Assembly (NCBI GenBank): GCA_021785115.1
Contig: JAJYGO010000243.1
Coordinates: 1 to 15,581 of the forward strand
DNA: 15,581 nt
Direction: 5' to 3'
Source: Chloroflexota bacterium
Lineage (GTDB): Bacteria > Chloroflexota > Limnocylindria > Limnocylindrales > CSP1-4
Shown: positions 1-5,095 of the stretch, piece by piece
Numbering within the stretch: position 1 is the first letter of the stretch
How the letters are laid out: each line of letters starts with the position of its first letter
The notes under the pieces: model-generated
The model's input: the letters and a program-made list of their open reading frames with translations, nothing else
Told to the model about the DNA's origin: nothing
Databases searched by the model: none
Program-made: the position numbers and the translations under genes

Positions 1-327
1 CGCCTCATGCTGATCGACGCCCTCGCGACCGGCGAGCGTTCGGTGGGCGATCTCGCGGCCGCGCTCGGCATCACCCTCGCCAACGCCAGCCAGCACCTCG
101 GCGTGATGCGTCACGCCGGTCTTGTCGAGACGCGCCGGCAGGGGACCACGGTCCTGTACCGCCTCAGCGAGCCGGACATCGTTGCCGCGTGCCGGATCAT
201 CGACCGGCTCGTGACCCGCCGGCTGGCCGGCCGCGGGCCGACGGACGACGGTGAGGGTCCTGACCTCGAGCCGGCATTCGGGGCAGATCAACCTTTCGGA
301 GCAGATCAACGGAGTTCAGCCGCATGA
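1..327 (+). CDS. ArsR-family winged-helix transcriptional regulator, 5' end outside window
   Basis: Probable DNA-binding repressor of the genes that follow it. The reading frame is open to base 1 and the first Met in the window (base 7) falls inside the usual first helix (RLMLIDAL), so the true start lies upstream and the gene is partial. The winged-helix core is clear: SVGDLAAALGI, the recognition helix around ANASQHLGVMRHAGL, and the wing VETRRQGTTVLYRL. The classical ArsR/SmtB metal-binding ELCVCDL sequence is absent and the visible part has one Cys (in AACRIID), so arsenic sensing by that site is unlikely. A redox or other ligand is possible. The C-terminal tail holds a duplicated FGADQ unit. 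The stop overlaps the next start (ATGA), so the two genes are probably translationally coupled. The family is clear; the ligand is unknown. Confidence 0.9.
   Translation, partial: RLMLIDALATGERSVGDLAAALGITLANASQHLGVMRHAGLVETRRQGTTVLYRLSEPDIVAACRIIDRLVTRRLAGRGPTDDGEGPDLEPAFGADQPFGADQRSSAA
277..310 (+). repeat. 18-bp tandem duplication at the end of arsR
   Basis: A 16-base sequence at 277-292 recurs at 295-310 with one mismatch (ttcgg[g/a]gcagatcaac), period 18. It encodes FGADQP-FGADQR in the regulator tail. It ends just before the GGAG ribosome binding site of the DUF302 gene, so it could be a recent in-frame duplication or a pair of operator half-sites. Confidence 0.8.
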
Positions 328-734
328 CCACGACCAGCACGGCATACACCTTCGGCACGAGGCTCCAGGGCACTGTCGCCGAAGCCAGGCCGCGCGTCGA
401 AGCCGCGCTCAAGGCCCAGGGCTTCGGCATCCTGACCGAGATCGACGTTGCCGCGACGATGAAGTCCAAGCTCGGCATCGACGGTGCGCCCTACCTGATC
501 CTCGGCGCCTGCAACCCGTCGCTCGCCCACCGCGCACTCGAGGCGGATCCCTCGATCGGAGCGCTGCTGCCGTGCAACGTCGTGGTCCGCGCGGACGGCG
601 ACGCGACCATCGTCGAGGCGATGGATCCCGCGGCCGCGCTCGGGCTGGTGGAGGCACCCGCGATCGCCGCGGTTGCCGCCGAGGCCCGCGCGAAGCTCCG
701 GGCCGCGATCGACGAACTGGAGACCAAAGCATGA
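324..734 (+). CDS. DUF302 domain-containing protein
   Basis: A 136-residue cytoplasmic protein of the DUF302 family, whose biochemical role is not settled. Members are often found beside redox and sulfur genes. The family core is visible: LTEIDVAATMKSKLGID near residues 38-53, then the conserved LGACNPSLAHRAL (Cys63) and LLPCNVVV (Cys84), then a helical C-terminal tail. There is no signal peptide or membrane segment. The start at 324 has GGAG at 311-314 and overlaps the arsR stop by four bases. The stop overlaps the glutaredoxin start in the same way (ATGA), so arsR, this gene and the glutaredoxin are probably translated from one message. The two conserved cysteines next to a glutaredoxin suggest a thiol-related task, which is inference. 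Confidence 0.9.
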   Translation: MTTTSTAYTFGTRLQGTVAEARPRVEAALKAQGFGILTEIDVAATMKSKLGIDGAPYLILGACNPSLAHRALEADPSIGALLPCNVVVRADGDATIVEAMDPAAALGLVEAPAIAAVAAEARAKLRAAIDELETKA

Positions 735-1000
735 CGAACCAGCGTTCCCACCGGGTGCTCGTCTTCACGACCCCGACCTGCCCCTGGTGCGCTCGCGCCA
801 AGAGCTACCTTCGATCGAAGGGCGTGCAGTTCAGGGAAGTCGACGTGAGCCGCGACCCGTCGGCGGCGCGCGATCTCGTGCGGCGGACAGGCCAGATGGG
901 CGTCCCGGTCGTCGAGATCGACGGCCGCCCGATCGTGGGGTTCGATCAGCCGAAGATCGACGCGCTGCTCGGGCTGCGCGGAGCCACTCCCGTTCACTGA
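731..1000 (+). CDS. Glutaredoxin-family thiol-disulfide oxidoreductase
   Basis: An 89-residue protein with a thioredoxin fold that reduces or exchanges disulfides in the cytoplasm. The redox motif CPWC sits at residues 17-20 in TTPTCPWCARAKSYL. The cis-proline is Pro59 in TGQMGVPVVEIDG, and the glutathione-site-like GFDQPKIDALL follows. This is the short NrdH/Grx-like layout (YruB or mycoredoxin type). Whether the reductant is glutathione, mycothiol or a thioredoxin reductase cannot be told. The reading frame is open further upstream, but the ATG at 731 is preferred because it gives the ATGA overlap with the DUF302 gene and starts right at the first beta strand. Confidence 0.92.
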   Translation: MTNQRSHRVLVFTTPTCPWCARAKSYLRSKGVQFREVDVSRDPSAARDLVRRTGQMGVPVVEIDGRPIVGFDQPKIDALLGLRGATPVH

Positions 1001-1002
1001 TC

Positions 1003-1048
1003 CGGCGCGCTCGCCCGCGCGTTCACACCCATCCCGCCGGAGAGGCGG
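1003..1048 (+). other. Short GC hairpins in the groES leader
   Basis: The gap between the glutaredoxin and groES contains a CGCGC...GCGCG inverted repeat just after the stop codon, then CCGCC (1034-1038) / GGCGG (1044-1048) with a 5-base loop. Neither is followed by a T-run, so they may be weak termination or mRNA-stability elements. No CIRCE element (the usual HrcA operator upstream of groES) is present. Confidence 0.3.
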
Positions 1049-1067
1049 CGAAGAGAGGAGTCTCGTC

Positions 1068-1367
1068 GTGCCCACCCAGGTCCAGCCGCTCGGCAGCCGT
1101 GTCCTCGTCCGCGTGCTCGCCGAGGAGAGCGTCACGAAGTCCGGCATCTTCCTCCCCGACACGGCGAAGGAGAAGCCGCAGCGCGGCGAGGTCGTCGCGA
1201 TCGGCGACGACGCCGAGACGATCAAGGTCAAGGTCGGCGACCGCGTCCTGTACCCCAAGTACACCGGCACGGAGATCCGGCTCGACAACGAGGACCACCT
1301 GATCATCGATTCGAGCGACCTCCTCGCCGTCCTGCACGAGGAACCGGTCGCCGTCGCCGCCGCCTGA
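1068..1367 (+). CDS. groES: Co-chaperonin GroES (10 kDa chaperonin)
   Basis: The ring-forming lid of the GroEL folding chamber. The 99-residue sequence is typical: QPLGSRVLVRVLAEE at the N-terminus, the mobile loop TKSGIFLPDTAKEKPQ that contacts GroEL, then RGEVVAIGDD, VKVGDRVLYPKYTGTEI and the C-terminal strand DHLIIDSSDLLAVL. It starts with GTG at 1068, supported by GAGAGGAG at 1053-1060. No groEL follows: the next gene is a DsrE-like protein 19 bases downstream. The organism must encode GroEL elsewhere, and may have a second groES in a normal groESL pair. Its place after a redox cluster suggests stress-linked expression, which is inference. Confidence 0.96.
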   Translation: MPTQVQPLGSRVLVRVLAEESVTKSGIFLPDTAKEKPQRGEVVAIGDDAETIKVKVGDRVLYPKYTGTEIRLDNEDHLIIDSSDLLAVLHEEPVAVAAA

Positions 1368-1386
1368 TCCGGAGGTTTGCGTCCCC

Positions 1387-1719
1387 ATGTCGAACAAGCT
1401 CCTCGTGGTCATCGTCTCCGACGACGCGAAGGCCGAGGTCGGGGTGCGGATGGCTTCGCGCATGATCGAGCGCGGCACGCTCAACGATGTGCGCCTCCTG
1501 TTCTTCGGTCCGAGCGAGCGTCTCCTGGCGGAACCGCCGGCACCGCTCCGCGACTTGCTCGAGGCCGTCCGGCGTCAATCCGCGCCGATGGCCTGCCGCT
1601 TCATCGCCCAGGAGATGGACATCGTCCAGCCGCTGGAGCAGGCCGGTACCGAGCTCGTGGCGGCAGGGCAGGAGATCGAACGCCGGATGCTCGAGGGCTA
1701 CCAGGTGATGACGTTCTGA
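1387..1719 (+). CDS. DsrE-like sulfur-relay family protein
   Basis: A 110-residue protein with the DsrE/DsrF-like fold (NKLLVVIVSDDAKAEVGVRMASRM, then VRLLFFGPSERLL). Family members carry sulfur as a persulfide on a conserved cysteine or act as small regulators. There is a single Cys, Cys70 in APMACRFIAQEMDI, at the place where DsrE-type proteins have their active cysteine (compare the AC-x-x-S/A-A-x-x-x-G-I segment), so sulfur transfer is possible. The start at 1387 has GGAGG at 1371-1375. It lies 19 bases after groES and is probably in the same transcript. The TusB/C partner genes of true DsrEFH complexes are absent, so a dsrE name would be too specific. Confidence 0.72.
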   Translation: MSNKLLVVIVSDDAKAEVGVRMASRMIERGTLNDVRLLFFGPSERLLAEPPAPLRDLLEAVRRQSAPMACRFIAQEMDIVQPLEQAGTELVAAGQEIERRMLEGYQVMTF

Positions 1720-1730
1720 CGGGAGGCACG

Positions 1731-1796
1731 ATGTCGAGGCTGGTCAACCGCCCGGATCGCCGGTGGGTACTGTGCGAGGCGTCGGTGTTGGGGTGA
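1731..1796 (+). CDS. Possible 21-residue leader ORF coupled to the membrane protein gene
   Basis: A very short ORF (MSRLVNRPDRRWVLCEASVL plus Gly) begins 11 bases after the DsrE stop. It has a good ribosome binding site, GGGAGG at 1721-1726, which is better than that of the gene after it. Its TGA (1794-1796) overlaps a GTG at 1793 that is in frame with the membrane protein, giving a GTGA coupling junction. It could be a translational leader that delivers ribosomes to the membrane gene. It could also be the true N-terminus of that gene separated by a frameshift, or chance. Nothing in its sequence indicates a separate function. Confidence 0.4.
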   Translation: MSRLVNRPDRRWVLCEASVLG

Positions 1797-2398
1797 ACGG
1801 CTGTCCGCCGCTCGCGCTCGCGTGCCGCACCGCGTCGGCGGGCCGCGATCTCGCCGGCACCCTCATGCGGGTGCTCGACGCGGCGTTCGCGCTCCGTGCC
1901 GCGGTGTGGACGACGGCCTCGCTGCTCGCCTTCGGCCTCGTGAGTGCGATCATCCCGAACCCCGTCTTCGGCCGGAGCGTCCCGCCGGAGCCGTTCGCGT
2001 ACGTCGTCTGGGTCGTGTCGGCGCCGCTCATGGGCCTCATCGCGGCGACGTATGGCCGGCGACCGTGGTTGCCGGAGGCGCCGGCCGTGCCGGTGGAGAT
2101 CGGGCCGCACGCCGCGTCATCGGCCGCCGGTGCGCCTGGAGTGGCCGGCGGAGTCGACGACACCGGGCGCGGCACTGCCGCCGCGACGGTCGGCAGCGCC
2201 GCCGCGTTCATCGCGATCGGATGCCCGCTCTGCAACAAGGTCGCGCTGCTCCTGCTCGGCGCGAGCGGCGCACTCACGGTGTTCGCGCCGCTGCAGCCGG
2301 TCATCGGGGCCGCGTCGCTCGCGCTGCTCGCGGTCACGCTCTGGTGGCGGCTCCGCATCGTCGCGACCGGCGGGGCGTGCGCCGTCGCGGCGTCCTGA
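1793..2398 (+). CDS. Conserved polytopic membrane protein with CPLCNK motif
   Basis: A roughly 200-residue inner-membrane protein. Hydrophobic stretches suggest four or five spans: AAVWTTASLLAFGLVSAII, FAYVVWVVSAPLMGLIAATYG, and a C-terminal block containing AAAFIAIGCPLCNKVALLLL, GALTVFAPLQPVIGAASL and ALLAVTLWWRL. The Cys-Pro-x-Cys-Asn-Lys motif inside a membrane segment is the standout feature and could bind a metal or take part in thiol chemistry. I do not recognise a characterised family. The start is uncertain. GTG 1793 is chosen because it overlaps the stop of a well-initiated short ORF. GTG 1763 (no clear ribosome binding site) and ATG 1865 (MRVLDAAFALRAAVW, a natural membrane-protein beginning) are alternatives. 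Its position behind ArsR, DUF302, glutaredoxin and DsrE suggests a role in thiol or metal handling. Confidence 0.75.
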   Translation: MNGCPPLALACRTASAGRDLAGTLMRVLDAAFALRAAVWTTASLLAFGLVSAIIPNPVFGRSVPPEPFAYVVWVVSAPLMGLIAATYGRRPWLPEAPAVPVEIGPHAASSAAGAPGVAGGVDDTGRGTAAATVGSAAAFIAIGCPLCNKVALLLLGASGALTVFAPLQPVIGAASLALLAVTLWWRLRIVATGGACAVAAS

Positions 2399-2488
2399 TT
2401 CCTTTCGCGGGCACGAGCGACCGCACCGGCTCGCGGTCACACGCGACCGTCCGGCGTCACGCGCGCGCACGGCCCGATCGCGCGCGTT

Positions 2489-2547
2489 CCGACCTGATTC
2501 GCGGCGGATCCCGACCTGCTCCGCGGCGCGGCTCCCGACATGGTCCG
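2489..2547. repeat. Three spaced imperfect direct repeats (possible operator)
   Basis: ccgacctgattcgcggcg (2489-2506) recurs as ccgacctgctccgcggcg (2511-2528) with two mismatches, and a degenerate third copy ccgacatggtccgg lies at 2534-2547. The spacing of 22 and 23 bases is close to two helical turns, as expected for a protein binding one face of DNA. It lies some 160-215 bases before the DUF3467-like gene. Confidence 0.55.
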
Positions 2548-2673
2548 GCCATCGCGCGATGTGCTGCAACCCTGCGACAATGGGTGCGAGCATGGGCTGC
2601 GGCCCGTCCGGTTGATGGCCATGCCGAAGGGGAAGCCCGGCCGGGGTCGCGGTCGAACGAGGCGGCTTCAGTG

Positions 2674-2703
2674 CCGTCTCGCGCGGCTCGCGCGACGGAG
2701 GAG
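2674..2703 (+). promoter_or_regulatory. Hairpin abutting a strong ribosome binding site
   Basis: CGCGCG with its flanking T (2679-2685, after CCG at 2674-2676) pairs with CGCGCGA (2689-2695) across a GCT loop. With a small bulge the stem extends to CGG (2696-2698), overlapping the first bases of the ribosome binding site GGAGGAG (2697-2703). It may limit translation of the gene at 2706. Confidence 0.35.
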
Positions 2704-2705
2704 AC

Positions 2706-3068
2706 ATGCACGACTACCCTGACGTCTACGCCGACGGCTACAGCCTCAGCTACGGCCCCTACGGCCTGACGCTGACGCTGCTCCGGTCCGAGCCACCGCT
2801 CGACCCTCCGGGCGGCCACGTCCCCAGCGAGGTCGTCGCGCGTGTCCGGGTGAGTGCCGCCCTCGCGAAGGCGATCGCGGACGCGATGGCGCAGGCCGTC
2901 TCGCTCTCGCCGACGAACGGCAGCTCCGCACCTGCGGGAGGCTCTGCTCCCGGGGGAGGCTCCGCCCCGGGTCGTGGCTCCGTCGTCCCGGGAAACTCGG
3001 GGCTCGCGGGCGACGCCGCGCCCGCCGGCACCTGGGGGGATGGCATCGAGGCGCGCGCCCGCGAATAG
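2706..3068 (+). CDS. Small DUF3467-like protein with Gly/Pro/Ser-rich tail
   Basis: A 120-residue protein. The first 65 residues (YADGYSLSYGPYGLTLTLLR ... VARVRVSAALAKAIADAMAQAV) resemble DUF3467 proteins: a short beta sheet that ends in an 'R-V-x-x-S-x-x-x-A-K-A' helix. The function of that family is unknown. The rest is low-complexity, with tandem SAPGGG-type hexapeptides encoded by 18-bp repeats, and is probably disordered. There are no cysteines, signal peptide or membrane segments. The start is well set by GGAGGAG 3 bases before the ATG. The adenosine kinase starts 28 bases after its stop, so the two are probably co-transcribed. The family assignment is by resemblance of pattern only. 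Confidence 0.65.
   Translation: MHDYPDVYADGYSLSYGPYGLTLTLLRSEPPLDPPGGHVPSEVVARVRVSAALAKAIADAMAQAVSLSPTNGSSAPAGGSAPGGGSAPGRGSVVPGNSGLAGDAAPAGTWGDGIEARARE
2919..2981 (+). repeat. 18-bp tandem repeats encoding SAPGGG units
   Basis: Units at 2919-2936, 2937-2954 and 2955-2972, plus a half unit to 2981, share the frame ggnggctcngcncc. They encode GSSAPA-GGSAPG-GGSAPG-RGS. The array lies in the disordered tail of the DUF3467-like protein and could vary in number between strains. Confidence 0.7.
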
Positions 3069-3096
3069 GCGGCCGCCGCGGAACCGGAGCGAGCCC

Positions 3097-3579
3097 ATGG
3101 ACCTGTCGCTCGTCGCGATCGACAAGCCCGAGGACCTGAACCTGATCCTCGGCCAGTCCCATTTCATCAAGACGGTGGAGGACCTGCACGAGGCGCTTGC
3201 CCAAGCGGGCGGCCGTCTCAGGTTCGGCATCGCCTTCTGCGAGTCGTCCGGGCCGCGGCTCGTCCGGCGCTCCGGCAACGACCCCGAGCTCGTCCGACTC
3301 GCCGTCGCGAACGCACTGGCGATCGGCGCCGGCCACAGCTTCATCGTGTTCCTGGCCGACGGGTTCCCTGTGAGCGTCCTGAACGCCGTGAAGTCGGTGC
3401 CCGAGGTGTGCCGGATCTTCTGCGCGACCGCCAATCCCGTCCAGGTCGTCGTCGCGGAGACCGAACAGGGCCGCGCCATCCTCGGCGTGGTCGACGGCGG
3501 TGCGCCGCTCGGCGTCGAGACCGAGGGGGACGTGGCGGACCGGAAGGCGCTCCTGAGGACGCTCGGCTACAAGCTCTGA
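3097..3579 (+). CDS. Adenosine-specific kinase family protein (COG1839)
   Basis: A 160-residue protein matching the compact adenosine-specific kinase family known mainly from archaea and some bacteria. The family is named for phosphorylating adenosine to AMP with ATP and is unrelated in fold to PfkB or ribokinase enzymes. Recognisable parts are LSLVAIDKPEDLNLILGQSH and FIKTVEDLHEAL at the N-terminus, LRFGIAFCESSGPRLVRRSGND (residues 41-62), GAGHSFIVFL (residues 78-86), FPVSVLNAVKSVPEVCRIFCATANPVQVVVAE and the C-terminal GRAILGVVDGG. The length equals the family norm. The ATG at 3097 has CGGAG at 3085-3089. A longer open frame upstream overlaps the preceding gene in another frame and is not used. 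It probably serves purine salvage, although the in vivo role of bacterial members is poorly established. Confidence 0.9.
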   Translation: MDLSLVAIDKPEDLNLILGQSHFIKTVEDLHEALAQAGGRLRFGIAFCESSGPRLVRRSGNDPELVRLAVANALAIGAGHSFIVFLADGFPVSVLNAVKSVPEVCRIFCATANPVQVVVAETEQGRAILGVVDGGAPLGVETEGDVADRKALLRTLGYKL

Positions 3580-3631
3580 CGCCGTTCCTGTCGCGGCCGG
3601 CCCGCCGCGCCGCGCAGGGCCGGACATGGAA

Positions 3632-3661
3632 GCGCGGGCCCGTGATGTCACGAGCCCGCGC
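3632..3661. terminator. Strong 30-nt hairpin between convergent genes
   Basis: GCGCGGGC (3632-3639) pairs perfectly with GCCCGCGC (3654-3661). After one C/A mismatch, CGTGA (3641-3645) pairs with TCACG (3648-3652) around a 2-base loop. It lies between the adenosine kinase stop and the end of the beta-helix gene on the opposite strand. It probably ends transcription from both sides, though no T-tract follows in either direction. Confidence 0.65.
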
Positions 3662-3698
3662 GAGACCACCAGCAGGTCCGGCTTGCGCCGGGTGCGTG

Positions 3699-4955
3699 CT
3701 ACATGACGTGGACGTGCGTCGCGACGGCCCAGAACGTGTTGCTGTGGGCCGCGCCCGGCGCCACCGCGTTCCTGCTCAGCCAGATCCCGTACCAGTCACC
3801 GACGATCGTGTTACCCGCGATCGTGACCCGGAACGGGGTCGCGGCCGACCAGGCGAGGATGCCCGTCGTGGCCCTGACGGTGAGCCCGGCGGCCAGCGGG
3901 TCGCCGCCGACGTTGTTGACGCCGATGAAGTTGTTGAGGATCCGGTTCCCGGTGATCACCGCGCCCGGCGCGTGCGAGTGCATCGTGACGCCCGCGAGGT
4001 CGTTCCCGAAGATCGCGTTGTCCTCGATCGTGTTGTCGTACGAGGCCGTGCCGGGAGCGGGCGCCGCCATCAGCACGCCGGCGCCCTCGCCAAGCAGGCC
4101 GTTGTCCTCGATGAGGTTGTACCGCACGACGTTGCGGTAGACGCCGCCGAAGCTCGGCATGGCCACGTGCGTCGTCGGGTTGAAGGCCAGGTTGTGACCG
4201 GGCAGCGTGATGCCGCAGTCATACGCGTTGTTGCGGACGACGTTTCCCTGGATCAGGTTGTTGTGCGTGGGGCCGAATTCGTCCGTGAGCAGGATGCCGC
4301 CCGAATTGCCCTCGACGGTGTTGAGCAGGACCTGCGAGTAGGCCACGCTCCAGAGGTGGATCCCCTCGCCGCAATCGCCGGGGATCTCGCCGTTCGCCTT
4401 GCACTGTGCGTAGGTCGTCGTCGCGGCGTTCGCCGGCAGGCCGCCCTGGTCGTTGTTCTTGACCACGTTGTGCTTGATGATGACGTGGGTGATCGGGGCG
4501 CCGGTGTACAGCTGCATCCCCTGGATGACCGGGCCCTTCACGGGATTGGGCTGCTGCGCGAGGATGCCCTCTCCGGTCGCATTCTCGACCGTGAACCACG
4601 ACACGACGACGTTCGACGCCGTGATCTTGATGCCATTGTCCAGGCCCGTCGCGTCGATCGTGACGGCGCCGTTGGCCATGAGCCGGAGCGACTTGCCGAC
4701 GGTGACCATCTCGGCGTACGTGCCCGGACAGACGATGACGGTGTCGCCCGCTGCCGCGGCCGTGACGCCGTCCTGGATCTTCGTGTATGCCGCGGTCGAG
4801 CACGACGTGTCGGCCGCTCCGCTCGTTCCGGAGGGCGACACGAAGAGGGTCGCCGGGCTCGCTGCGGCCGCTGGGCCCACGGCCACGAGCGATCCGACGA
4901 TGACGAAACCGGCCATTCCAACCGCGCGCGCCACCCCAGAGGGACGCATGAACAT
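3699..4955 (-). CDS. Secreted right-handed parallel beta-helix protein
   Basis: A 418-residue exported protein of the pectin-lyase-like superfamily. A signal peptide is clear: MFMRPSGVARAVGMAGFVIV then GSLVAVGPAAA, with likely cleavage near residue 31. The mature part starts with the usual cap (YTKIQDGVTAAAAGDTVIVC, then PGTYAEMVTVGKSLRLMA). It then has many short coils rich in Asn and Gly, for example HNVVKNN, NTVEGNSGGILL, NLIQGNVVRNN, NLIEDNGLLGEGAGVL, NAIFGNDLAGV and NRILNNFIGVNN. This is the NosD/PbH1 pattern. The substrate is unknown: polysaccharide lyase, hydrolase or a purely structural surface protein are all possible, and I see no definite catalytic triad. The start at 4955 is supported by GGAGG six bases upstream. 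The frame is open further upstream but codes nothing recognisable there. Confidence 0.88.
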   Translation of the reverse strand: MFMRPSGVARAVGMAGFVIVGSLVAVGPAAAASPATLFVSPSGTSGAADTSCSTAAYTKIQDGVTAAAAGDTVIVCPGTYAEMVTVGKSLRLMANGAVTIDATGLDNGIKITASNVVVSWFTVENATGEGILAQQPNPVKGPVIQGMQLYTGAPITHVIIKHNVVKNNDQGGLPANAATTTYAQCKANGEIPGDCGEGIHLWSVAYSQVLLNTVEGNSGGILLTDEFGPTHNNLIQGNVVRNNAYDCGITLPGHNLAFNPTTHVAMPSFGGVYRNVVRYNLIEDNGLLGEGAGVLMAAPAPGTASYDNTIEDNAIFGNDLAGVTMHSHAPGAVITGNRILNNFIGVNNVGGDPLAAGLTVRATTGILAWSAATPFRVTIAGNTIVGDWYGIWLSRNAVAPGAAHSNTFWAVATHVHVM

Positions 4956-4999
4956 GGGACGCCTCCGCTGATAACCCCCCGCCAAGCCGGCGTGCGCGG

Positions 5000-5035
5000 A
5001 GTGTATCCGGGACCGGCGCGAACCGTACAGGTTCG
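5000..5035 (-). promoter_or_regulatory. Putative promoter/operator of the beta-helix gene
   Basis: On the minus strand a -10-like TACACT (5005 to 5000, preceded by GGA) lies about 45 bases before the start codon. Just upstream is a perfect inverted repeat, CGAACC-gtaca-GGTTCG (5019-5035), placed where a -35 would be. This is a layout for a regulator-binding site, or a short hairpin ending the MFS transcript. No good -35 is seen. Confidence 0.3.
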
Positions 5036-5095
5036 TGTCATCACCTCGCGTGAGCCGGGCAGCGCAGCGATCGTCGCGACGGCCGCTGGCGCCCG

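Larger units (their letters stand above)
2399..2705. other. 307-base non-coding region upstream of the DUF3467-like gene
   Basis: I see no convincing gene here. It starts with a hairpin, GACCGC (2419-2424) / GCGGTC (2433-2438), that could close the first operon. It continues with three spaced repeats (2489-2547) and a possible extended -10-like sequence TGCGACAAT (2573-2581, no -35). A 7-bp hairpin is folded against the next ribosome binding site. A 60-codon Arg-rich frame at 2540-2722 looks like a composition artefact. No tRNA or known riboswitch fold was recognised. Confidence 0.6.

Noticed and set aside
1001..1067. Search for a CIRCE element or promoter of groES
   Set aside because: No TTAGCACTC-type inverted repeat exists there. 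Only generic GC stems were found.
2641..2670. Possible tRNA T-arm-like sequence ggtcgaacg
   Set aside because: No acceptor stem, anticodon arm or CCA context can be built around it.
2540..2722. 60-codon Arg-rich plus-strand frame before the DUF3467-like gene, vaguely like a basic ribosomal protein
   Set aside because: It has no ribosome binding site, overlaps the real start region and has no family pattern. Arg richness is expected from the GC content.
2919..2981. Short repeats considered as a CRISPR-like array
   Set aside because: They are contiguous 18-bp in-frame coding repeats with no spacers.
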